A stretch of DNA of 8,507 nucleotides from DATDRS01 sp035291605 (lineage in GTDB: Bacteria > Chloroflexota > Anaerolineae > Anaerolineales > UBA6663). Below, in pieces: positions 1-6,138 of this stretch. The notes below the pieces were generated by a model. It was not told the DNA's origin. It was given only the letters and a program-made list of their open reading frames with translations, and did not search any database. The stretch is from assembly GCA_035291605.1 (NCBI GenBank), contig DATDRS010000047.1:1-8507 (forward strand). Direction: 5' to 3'. The position numbers and the translations under genes are program-made. Each line of letters begins with the position of its first letter. Position 1 is the stretch's first letter.

Positions 1-2400
1 CACGCCGTGAGCGTCGCCGCCAAGGACCTCCTGCACGCCGACCGGTGCGTGGTGGTATGGCTGGTTCCATCCAACGCCATCCGCGAGCAAACGCTCAAAG
101 CCCTCAGAGACCGCAAGCACCCGTACCGGCAGGCGTTGGAGTCCACGCTGGGCGCGGTGACGGTGATGGACGTGAGCGAGGCGTTGTACGTCCAGCGCGC
201 CACGCTCGACGCAGAGACCACCCTCATCGTCGCCACCATGCAGGCCTTCCGCGTGCAAGACACCGAGGGCCGCAAGGTCTACGAGCCATCGGGCGCATTG
301 ATGAGCCACTTCGGCGACGTCCCACGCGAGGCGCTGGCTGATCTGGACAAGCACGAAAACGGCGCGCCCATCACTTCGCTGGCGAACGTGCTGCGATTGC
401 GCCGCCCGGTCGTCATCGTGGACGAGGCGCACAACGCCCGCACCGCGCTCTCCTTCGACACGCTCGCGCGCTTCAACCCGGCCTGCATCGTCGAGTTCAC
501 CGCCACCCCCGACACAGAGACCAATCCGAGCAACGTCCTGCACAGCGTCTCCGCCGCCGAACTGCACGCCGAGTCCATGATCAAGATGCCCATCCGGCTG
601 GAGACGCGGCCCGACTGGAAAGAACTGCTGGCCGATGCGGTGGCCCTGCGCCGCAATCTGGAGACCATCGGCCGCGCCGAGCGGCAGGAGACGGGTGAGT
701 ATTTGCGGCCCATTATGCTGTTGCAAGCCCAGCCGCGCCGCAAGGGGCAGGATACGCTTACCGTGGATGTGGTGCGGCAAACGCTGATAGACGATCACAA
801 AATCCCGGAGGCCCACATCGCCCGCGCGACCGGCGACGAAAACGAAATTGAAGGCGTGGACCTGGCCGACCCGAAGTGCGACATCCGCTACGTCATCACC
901 GTGCAGGCTCTGCGCGAGGGGTGGGATTGCCCTTTCGCCTACGTGCTGTGCTCGGTGGCCGAGATGAAATCGTCCACGGCGGTGGAGCAGATTTTAGGTC
1001 GGGTGATGCGCCTGCCCAACGCAACCCGCAAAGCCCGCGACGAACTCAACCGCGCCTACGCCTTTGCGGCCTCGGCCAGTTTTGCCGCCGCCGCCAACGC
1101 CCTCACCGACGCGCTCGTGGAGAACGGATTCAACCGGCAGGAAGCGCGCGACCTCATCACTCCCATGCCCTCCGCGCAGACCGAACTGCCCCTGTTCGAC
1201 CAGCCTCCTGTTGTAACCATCGCCCTGCCCGAAGCGCCTGATCTCTCCCACCTCCCCTCAGACACCGCCGAGAAAGTGATGTACAACGCCCGCAACGGCG
1301 AACTCACGTTCAACGGCGTGATGCACGACCGGGATCGCGAGGCGCTGTTTCAATCAGTCTCGTCGGAGGCGGCCCGCGCCGCCGTGGAGCGCGCGTACCG
1401 GCACTTGCGCGGTCAGGCCATCACGCCCACCGGCGCACCCGCCGAGCGCGGAGAGGTCTTCTCAATCCCTGTATTGGCCGTGAGGCAGGGCGAATTCTTC
1501 GAGCAATTTGAAGAGACGCACTTCCTCGAAAAGCCGTGGGAATTATCCAAATGCGATGCGTCGCTATCGGAGGCCGAGTACGCCTCGCGGCGGCCCGAGG
1601 GCCAGCGGGGCGAAATCAGCATCACGGCGACCGGGCGTATTGAGGCTCGCTTCGTTTCAGACCTGCAGCAGCAGATGACCTTTCTCGCCACCGACCAGGG
1701 CTGGACGGTGGGCGAACTGGTTTACTGGCTTGACCGCGCCATCCCGCACCCGGACATCGTCCCCACGGAGTCCGGCCTCTTCCTCGCGCGGCTGGTGCGC
1801 GGCCTGATGGAAGAACGCGACTTCACTTTGGAGCAGCTCGTCCACGACAAATACCGGCTCAAGCAGGCCGCCGCCGCGAAGATTGATGCTCATCGCCAGC
1901 GCGCCCATCGCGAAGCGTATCAGGCGCTGCTCCTGCCAGACAGCGAAACGCCGATGGTGGTCACGCCCGGCGTATGCTTCACCTACGATACGTTGAGCTA
2001 TCCTTACAACCGGCTGTATCAAGGCGGCTACCACTTCGACAAGCATTACTACCAGCAGGTGGGCGATCTGGAGGCGCAGGGCGAGGAGTTCGAGTGCGCG
2101 CAGTTCATTGACTCGTTGCCCGAGGTTAAGTTCTGGGTGCGCAACCTGGAGCGCCGCCCGGCGCATTCGTTCTGGTTGCAGACCTCCACCGATCGCTTCT
2201 ATCCGGACTTCGTGGCCTTGCTCAGCGATGGCCGTTATCTGGTTCTCGAATACAAAGGCCTGGACCGCTGGAGCAACGACGACTCCAAGGACAAGCGCGC
2301 GATTGGGGAGTTGTGGGAGGCGCGCAGTAAAGGGCGGTGCCTCTTCCTCATGCCGCGCGGTAAAGACCTCGAAGCCATCCGGGCAAAGATCAAGGCCTGA
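1..2400 (+). CDS. SF2 DEAD/DEAH helicase with C-terminal PD-(D/E)xK nuclease, type III restriction Res-like (5' partial)
   Basis: Probably the restriction/translocation subunit of a type III-like system, which would use ATP to move on DNA and cut it. The reading frame is open from base 1 and no start is chosen; a GTG at 7 is only the first possible start inside the window. Residues are counted from that GTG. Visible motifs in order: Ia-like VVWLVPSNAIREQT from residue 16; motif II DEAH at 139-142; motif III FTATPD at 164-169; a motif V-like stretch ALREGWDCP at 301-309; motif VI QILGRVMRLP at 328-337. The C terminus has a nuclease core: Glu696, the FWVRN block around 709-713, Asp734 in YPDF, and E748-Y-K750-G. 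Walker A is missing because the gene is cut by the window edge, not because it is broken. The middle (about 400-690) shows no motif I can name. The family is well supported; whether a Mod methyltransferase accompanies it cannot be seen. The gene ends in TGA, 148 bases before ynfA. Confidence 0.93.
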   Translation, partial: HAVSVAAKDLLHADRCVVVWLVPSNAIREQTLKALRDRKHPYRQALESTLGAVTVMDVSEALYVQRATLDAETTLIVATMQAFRVQDTEGRKVYEPSGALMSHFGDVPREALADLDKHENGAPITSLANVLRLRRPVVIVDEAHNARTALSFDTLARFNPACIVEFTATPDTETNPSNVLHSVSAAELHAESMIKMPIRLETRPDWKELLADAVALRRNLETIGRAERQETGEYLRPIMLLQAQPRRKGQDTLTVDVVRQTLIDDHKIPEAHIARATGDENEIEGVDLADPKCDIRYVITVQALREGWDCPFAYVLCSVAEMKSSTAVEQILGRVMRLPNATRKARDELNRAYAFAASASFAAAANALTDALVENGFNRQEARDLITPMPSAQTELPLFDQPPVVTIALPEAPDLSHLPSDTAEKVMYNARNGELTFNGVMHDRDREALFQSVSSEAARAAVERAYRHLRGQAITPTGAPAERGEVFSIPVLAVRQGEFFEQFEETHFLEKPWELSKCDASLSEAEYASRRPEGQRGEISITATGRIEARFVSDLQQQMTFLATDQGWTVGELVYWLDRAIPHPDIVPTESGLFLARLVRGLMEERDFTLEQLVHDKYRLKQAAAAKIDAHRQRAHREAYQALLLPDSETPMVVTPGVCFTYDTLSYPYNRLYQGGYHFDKHYYQQVGDLEAQGEEFECAQFIDSLPEVKFWVRNLERRPAHSFWLQTSTDRFYPDFVALLSDGRYLVLEYKGLDRWSNDDSKDKRAIGELWEARSKGRCLFLMPRGKDLEAIRAKIKA

Positions 2401-2517
2401 GACCACCTATCAACCGGGTATGCTTCTCCGAATCGCCCATTCTCGCGGGGTGATGGCAGCGAGTTGGCTCGCCCGTTATCGTAGACCCAAATCCTGATCG
2501 TCCGGTGAGAATAATCT

Positions 2518-2535
2518 GCGGCGCTCCAACGCCGC
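2518..2535 (+). promoter_or_regulatory. Leader hairpin just upstream of the ynfA ribosome binding site
   Basis: GCGGCG (2518-2523), loop CTCCAA, CGCCGC (2530-2535): a perfect six-pair GC stem ending one base before the Shine-Dalgarno sequence. A stable hairpin here could modulate ribosome access or simply protect the 5' end. It resembles no riboswitch class I can recognise. The rest of the 148-base gap (2401-2548) holds a five-pair hairpin at 2459-2472 with no T tract and no clear promoter. Confidence 0.4.
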
Positions 2536-2536
2536 C

Positions 2537-2544
2537 AAAGGAGG
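2537..2544 (+). promoter_or_regulatory. Strong Shine-Dalgarno sequence for ynfA
   Basis: AAAGGAGG is a near-perfect anti-16S match, four bases before a GTG. It decides the GTG start at 2549 for the small membrane protein, which would otherwise be ambiguous. Confidence 0.85.
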
Positions 2545-2548
2545 AACT

Positions 2549-2884
2549 GTGCTTGCTATTGCGAAGACGGTCGGGCTATTTCTCGTCGCCGCCGTGTGCG
2601 AAATCGGCGGCGCGTATCTCGTCTGGCAGTGGCGCAACGGCGGCAAACCGGCGTGGTTTGCGCTCGGCGGCGCGGCGGCGTTGTTCCTGTATAGTTTCGT
2701 GCAAACCGCGCAAGCGTTCAACTTTGGCCGGGCGTTCGCGGCTTACGGGGGCGTCTTCATTGCGGCGGCGACGTTCTGGGGCTGGTGGGTGGACAGGCGC
2801 GTACCCGACCGCTGGGACTGGATGGGCGCGGGGATTGCGCTGGTAGGGGCTGCCATCATCCTCTGGGGACCGCGCGGCGGATGA
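2549..2884 (+). CDS. ynfA: YnfA family (UPF0060) small inner-membrane protein
   Basis: A 111-residue hydrophobic protein, close to the usual ~108 of the family, with four predicted membrane helices at about residues 5-26, 36-55, 63-82 and 91-107. The family hallmark is clear: AAYGGVFIAAATFWGWWVD at 64-82, then RVPDRWDWMGAGIAL and a C-terminal ILWGPR. Glu18, in the first helix within VCEIGGAY, sits where related small multidrug resistance proteins carry their essential glutamate. Family members are SMR-like, and enterobacterial YnfA has been linked to export of cationic dyes and other toxic compounds; the substrate here is unknown. Start is GTG, chosen by the AAAGGAGG sequence four bases upstream. 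It converges with the Fe-S protein gene, leaving only 18 bases between the two stop codons and no visible terminator. Identification is very secure, transport role less so. Confidence 0.94.
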   Translation: MLAIAKTVGLFLVAAVCEIGGAYLVWQWRNGGKPAWFALGGAAALFLYSFVQTAQAFNFGRAFAAYGGVFIAAATFWGWWVDRRVPDRWDWMGAGIALVGAAIILWGPRGG

Positions 2885-2902
2885 CGAAGAACACCGTGGA
2901 TT

Positions 2903-3418
2903 TCATGCGGCGACAGCAGACTTCTCCAGCCGCTTAATCAGCCCACGCACGTTGCCCAGACAGCACGAGCCTTGCGGGTTGCGCAAATCGCACGCGCACT
3001 GCCCGGCGTTGATGCCCGCGTTGACGTCGTCCACAATCGCGCGGCGGCCCTCCGGCGAGGCGGCGCGTACCTGGCCCACGGTATACCGGAAGCAGTAACA
3101 CACGAACACCTCGTCCGCCTCTGGCTCCTTCTGATACACCCGCTCCCGAACCTGTTCGACGGTGAAGGTCTGCGCGCCATCAGGCGAGAAATAGACCACC
3201 GGGCAGGTCTGCGTGCGGCAAAACAGGTGAGCCACCTCGCGCACCTGACGCAAATTTACCGCCAACAGCGCTTTGACGGTCTGGCCCTGCACGGGCTTGG
3301 CCGTCTGCCCGCATTCGGGGCAGGTATTAGCCGCGCGCGGCGGGCGTTGGAAGCCTTGTGCGGGCAGGTCACAAACGGCGTTTCCGGCTTCAGGTGGGCA
3401 ACAGCACGCGTCAGTCAT
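2903..3418 (-). CDS. CopZ N-domain-like [2Fe-2S]/zinc protein, stand-alone (no HMA domain)
   Basis: A 171-residue soluble protein with 16 cysteines and no signal peptide. It matches the architecture of the N-terminal domain of Archaeoglobus CopZ, a copper chaperone in which that domain carries one zinc and one [2Fe-2S] cluster. Candidate zinc ligands are Cys33 and Cys36 (CPECG) with Cys67 and Cys72 (FCRTQTC). A BFD-like [2Fe-2S] module follows: Cys107 and Cys109 (VCYCFRYTVGQVR), then Cys141/143 (GQCAC) and Cys152/153 (GSCCLGNV). An extra Cys5-6-7 run opens the protein. Unlike Archaeoglobus CopZ there is no C-terminal heavy-metal-associated domain, so copper transfer by that route is not expected; a redox or metal-handling role is inferred. 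It is the second gene of the minus-strand unit and its ATG overlaps the upstream stop (ATGACTGA), indicating translational coupling to a gene ending in a MerR metal-sensing domain. That context supports metal-stress regulation. Confidence 0.85.
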   Translation of the reverse strand: MTDACCCPPEAGNAVCDLPAQGFQRPPRAANTCPECGQTAKPVQGQTVKALLAVNLRQVREVAHLFCRTQTCPVVYFSPDGAQTFTVEQVRERVYQKEPEADEVFVCYCFRYTVGQVRAASPEGRRAIVDDVNAGINAGQCACDLRNPQGSCCLGNVRGLIKRLEKSAVAA

Positions 3419-3670
3419 CGAAGAACTCTCCCTTCTGGATGGTCACCTGCGCGCTGTCGCGGTACGTCTTGAGCAAATAGCACACACACGTCTCGCCGCG
3501 CACGTCGTCGAGCGGCAGGGTTGCGCCTTCGCTGTGGAGGCGCTTGAGCGCCTCGCGCAGCGTGAGCAAATCCGCGATGCGGTGGTCAATCTCGTCCAAT
3601 CGCCCCGCGATGGTGTCCAAGATGCGCTGGCAGGGAGCCAGGCCGTTGTCGCGCGCCGCGAGGATTTCGG
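3411..3670 (-). other. MerR-family C-terminal (dimerization and metal-binding) segment within the chimera
   Basis: About 85 codons at the 3' end of the chimeric gene. In heavy-metal MerR proteins the order is a first Cys at the N end of the long dimerization helix, the helix with an E-I-D-x-R-I-A-x-L pattern, then a Cys-containing metal loop. All three appear here (Cys386, helix 391-418, Cys434/Cys436). This is an assignment by pattern, with no alignment run. Its place directly upstream of and overlapping the Fe-S protein gene suggests it is the original 3' end of a merR-type gene that regulated that neighbour. Confidence 0.75.
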
Positions 3671-4787
3671 CGGCCCGGTCGGCGTCGTCCGGCAGGGCCT
3701 GGCGCGCGGCCTGTGTTTCGTACAGCGCGCCGATGATCATTTGCGTCACGCCGTCGTGCATGTCGTGCGCAATGCGCGCCTGCGTATCTTCCTGAATGCG
3801 GTAAGACTCGCTCAGCAGACGTTGCAACTGCCGGGCCTTTTCGGCCAGCGCCCAGCGGGCCGATTCCAGTTCGCGCGTCCGCTGGTTGATCTTCTGCTCC
3901 AGTTCGACGTTGAAGACACGCACCGTGTCGTACAGGCGCGCGTTTTCAATCGAGACGCTCACCTGCCGGGCCATCGCCGCCACGAAATCCCGTTGCCCGT
4001 CGGCGAAGTGTCCCACGCTGGGACTCGCCAGTTGCAGCAGGCCGACGAGTTGGCCCTTGACTTCCAGCGGGGCGCAGGCCACCGAGCGGAAGCCCTCGCA
4101 GATGCACAAGTTGGAGGTGCAACGCGGGTCTTTGCCCACATCTCCGGCAAACAGTACCTGCCGCGTTTTGACTGCCTGGCCGCACAGGCAATGGCCTGGC
4201 GCGAGCCGCGCTTCTTGCTGGGCCATGCTTACCGAGATGCCACGATGGGCCTCCAGCCGTAGTCCCGGCTGGCTGTCCCGCTGCAGGAAGACCATCCCCG
4301 CGGCAGCGTCGAGCGTCGCCATGGTTTGCTCGAGGGCAGTCGCAATCGTCTTCTCCAGATCGAGCGAGCTACTGGCCGCCATCGCCAGCGTGTTCAAGGC
4401 GGCCAATTGATCGTTGCGGCGCGCCAGTTCCGCCTCCGATTTCAAATAAGCCTCCGCCGTGCCAATCGCCCAGCGCAAACTGAGCCACGAGAGCGCCGGG
4501 CCGGCGATACCCAGCACGCCGAGGCCCAACACCGTCGGCCAGGGCCAAAGCGGATCGGTTCGGTGGCGCAAATGCTCGAAGAGCGTGAAGCCGACGCCGA
4601 TCAACACCATCGCGGCCGGGACGGCCCACGCGGTCAGGCGCAGAGCCCGCAGGAGAGCAGTCTGGGAGTGCAGGGGAACGGAGGGGCGCGAGTCAAATGT
4701 GGACGCCAGAGTCCATAAACTGAACCGCGCGCGGGTGGGGGGCGGCGATCCCACCGGGGTTGGGGAGGAGGACGAACGATTAACCAT
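3411..4787 (-). CDS. Chimeric protein: membrane sensor kinase N-half (TM-GAF-HisKA_3) joined to MerR-family C-terminal domain
   Basis: One uninterrupted 458-codon frame. From the start: a basic/proline-rich leader (1-43); two membrane helices (about 45-70 and 84-107); a GAF domain (about 130-282) with a cysteine-rich patch, GHCLCG at 198-203 and DPRCTSNLCICEGF at 220-233; a coiled coil (284-336); and the HisKA_3 helix RIAHDMHDGVTQMIIGALYE from 338, with His344 as probable phosphoacceptor. A kinase should continue into a HATPase_c domain of ~120-140 residues, but there is no N, G1 or G2 box. Instead, from about residue 374 it reads like the end of a MerR regulator: EILAARDNGLAPC (Cys386), a long helix GRLDEIDHRIADLLTLREAL (396-415), then ETCVCYLLKTY (Cys434, Cys436), the metal-loop position in MerR/ZntR relatives. 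The MerR helix-turn-helix is absent. So neither ATPase nor DNA-binding domain remains, and activity as either parent protein is doubtful. Start ATG at 4787 has no clear ribosome binding site and could be wrong. Confidence 0.85.
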   Translation of the reverse strand: MVNRSSSSPTPVGSPPPTRARFSLWTLASTFDSRPSVPLHSQTALLRALRLTAWAVPAAMVLIGVGFTLFEHLRHRTDPLWPWPTVLGLGVLGIAGPALSWLSLRWAIGTAEAYLKSEAELARRNDQLAALNTLAMAASSSLDLEKTIATALEQTMATLDAAAGMVFLQRDSQPGLRLEAHRGISVSMAQQEARLAPGHCLCGQAVKTRQVLFAGDVGKDPRCTSNLCICEGFRSVACAPLEVKGQLVGLLQLASPSVGHFADGQRDFVAAMARQVSVSIENARLYDTVRVFNVELEQKINQRTRELESARWALAEKARQLQRLLSESYRIQEDTQARIAHDMHDGVTQMIIGALYETQAARQALPDDADRAAEILAARDNGLAPCQRILDTIAGRLDEIDHRIADLLTLREALKRLHSEGATLPLDDVRGETCVCYLLKTYRDSAQVTIQKGEFFDD

Positions 4788-4892
4788 CGAGCCAGCGCCG
4801 GTGTTCTCTGGCGGCGCCTTGAAATGTGGCGTGAGAAGACAGGATTAGTCCTCAGCCTACTACGCCCAGACCGGCCCTTGTAGTGTCGGATG

Positions 4893-4909
4893 TCACGCCG
4901 AAGGCGTGA
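4893..4909. repeat. Perfect inverted repeat TCACGCC-GAA-GGCGTGA
   Basis: Seven paired bases around a three-base loop (arms 4893-4899 and 4903-4909). It is either an RNA hairpin or an operator in the divergent promoter region. No T tract follows, so it is not a standard intrinsic terminator. Confidence 0.55.
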
Positions 4910-4941
4910 TCATCACGGCAGTATGGTGTCGTCGTGATCAC
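4905..4941. promoter_or_regulatory. Two CGTGAT-type palindromes, possible operator pair
   Basis: CGTGAT-C-ATCACG at 4905-4917 (six-base arms, one-base centre) and GTGATCAC at 4934-4941 share the CGTGATCA core, with centres about 26-27 bases apart, roughly 2.5 helix turns. The first overlaps the right arm of the hairpin at 4893-4909. Repeated half-sites in a divergent promoter region suggest a transcription factor site; which factor is unknown. Confidence 0.35.
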
Positions 4942-5169
4942 CATCGTCGCCGTCGGGGCCGGAGTCGTCGGCAACGGGATCAGGTATAAAGAAATGACAT
5001 TCGTCTGCCCCAATGGGGAGTTTACTCAGGGCAGGCTATGGACACTGCTTGATAGACTATGACTTGAGCAAACGCGCCCTCTGTCTGTCCCCCAGCGCAC
5101 TGGTCGGGCCGTCGCACGCTCACCTGAATCGCCCCGGCACCGAATCGCAATCCCACAGGGAGAAAAACG

Positions 5170-6078
5170 ATGAAGCACCAATCTGCTCTTACCCGGCTTA
5201 TCCCGTTGATCGGCATTCTGGCGCTGATCGCCGCTGGCGCAGGTCTCTTCTACCAGACCCCCGGCCAGCCGTACCCGTACACCAACCATCGGGGCGAGAC
5301 GGTCACCATCAACGGGCGCGGATTGTACTACTACGATACGCTCAGCTCCACCGCCCAGATGCAGGCCAATGACCTCGTCACCCTGGTGGTGGGCCTACCG
5401 CTGCTGGTCGTCTCCACCTGGCTGGCCTTCCGCGGCTCGCTGCGCGGGCGGCTGCTGCTGACCGGCACGTTGGGCTTTTTCCTCTACACCTACATGTCAA
5501 TGGCCTTCTTAACGGCCTATAACTTGTTCTTCCTGATGTACGTAGCGCTGTTCAGCCTGAGCCTGTTCGCCTTTATCCTGAGCATGATGTCGTTTGATCT
5601 GGAGGTGGTGCCGGAATACTTCTCCGCGCGCCTGCCGCGCGGCTGGATCGCCGGGCTGCTGTTCCTCATCGGCGGTTTCCTGCTGGTAGCGTGGCTGGGG
5701 CGCATCGCGCCGCCGCTGCTGCAAAACCAGACGCCTCCCCTGGAAAACACGACCACGCTGGTCATCCAGGCGATGGACCTGGGGTTGATTGTGCCGCTGG
5801 CGATCCTGTCCGGCGCCCTGCTGCTGCGCCGCAGCGCGTGGGGCTACCTGCTTGCGTCAGTGGCCCTGATGAAGGGCCTGACGATGGGCATGGCGGTCAG
5901 CACGATGGGGATCAACATGGCGCTGAATGGCGTGGCGATCAACCCGGTGGAACTGCTGATGTTCCCGCTGATCACCCTGCTCAACCTGGTCATGGCTGCG
6001 CTGCTGCTCAAAAATGTCGAGGTTCGGCCTTCTGCGCACCGGCCCGACGTTCTCCGGCGGCATCCGGGCACGGATTGA
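5170..6078 (+). CDS. Polytopic integral membrane protein of unknown function
   Basis: I do not recognise the family. The 302-residue product has an N-terminal helix (about 10-28), then an extracytoplasmic stretch rich in Tyr and Thr (about 29-66, with GRGLYYYDTLSSTAQMQAND), then six or seven further helices at about 67-87, 93-114, 117-140, 158-178, 199-219, 225-245 and 258-281. The last ~20 residues are polar and arginine/proline-rich (from VEVRPSAHRP), unlike the rest, so the extreme C terminus could be altered by a frameshift, but I see no proof. Start ATG at 5170 is supported by AGGGAG seven bases upstream. It is followed after 60 bases by the FtsX-type permease on the same strand, so the two are probably co-transcribed and may work together in export or envelope maintenance; this is inference from position only. 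Confidence 0.8.
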   Translation: MKHQSALTRLIPLIGILALIAAGAGLFYQTPGQPYPYTNHRGETVTINGRGLYYYDTLSSTAQMQANDLVTLVVGLPLLVVSTWLAFRGSLRGRLLLTGTLGFFLYTYMSMAFLTAYNLFFLMYVALFSLSLFAFILSMMSFDLEVVPEYFSARLPRGWIAGLLFLIGGFLLVAWLGRIAPPLLQNQTPPLENTTTLVIQAMDLGLIVPLAILSGALLLRRSAWGYLLASVALMKGLTMGMAVSTMGINMALNGVAINPVELLMFPLITLLNLVMAALLLKNVEVRPSAHRPDVLRRHPGTD

Positions 6079-6101
6079 CCGCGGAGTCTTCGTCATGGAG
6101 T

Positions 6102-6119
6102 ACGGCATGCTGCTGCCGT
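6102..6119 (+). promoter_or_regulatory. Small hairpin between the membrane protein and permease genes
   Basis: ACGGCA (6102-6107), loop TGCTGC, TGCCGT (6114-6119), then five C and four T. The T run is short and does not directly follow the stem, so at most it is a weak attenuator or an mRNA stability element between two operon genes. The permease ribosome binding site, GGAG at 6129-6132, starts right after. Confidence 0.25.
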
Positions 6120-6138
6120 CCCCCTTTTGGAGTAAACG

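Larger units (their letters stand above)
4788..5169. other. Divergent intergenic region (382 bases) between the minus-strand unit and the membrane-protein operon
   Basis: This should hold promoters for both directions. I see a cluster of inverted repeats at 4893-4941 (listed separately). TATAAA at 4985-4990 could be a -10 element for the plus strand, but no good -35 lies 17 bases upstream. No convincing promoter is visible for the minus strand. A 42-codon frame at 4934-5062 (+) begins with a hydrophobic run but lacks a ribosome binding site, so I do not call it a gene. Confidence 0.5.

Noticed and set aside
1657..2406. Minus-strand open frame (249 codons) opposite the helicase C-terminus
   Set aside because: It is antisense to the nuclease motifs of the real gene, with no family resemblance of its own.
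2459..2472. Hairpin GCGAG-TTGG-CTCGC after the helicase gene as a terminator
   Set aside because: Only five pairs and no following T tract, so it does not meet the intrinsic terminator pattern.
3273..4262. Long plus-strand open frame (329 codons) opposite the chimera
   Set aside because: It lies antisense to clear GAF, HisKA_3 and MerR motifs; its translation has no recognisable domain and is typical of a GC-rich shadow frame.
4985..4990. TATAAA as a sigma-70 type -10 element
   Set aside because: No reasonable -35 hexamer lies 16-18 bases upstream, and such a hexamer alone is expected by chance.
4934..5062. Small frame of 42 codons starting with a hydrophobic run, in the intergenic region
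   Set aside because: No ribosome binding site precedes the GTG, the start overlaps a palindrome, and no family is recognisable.
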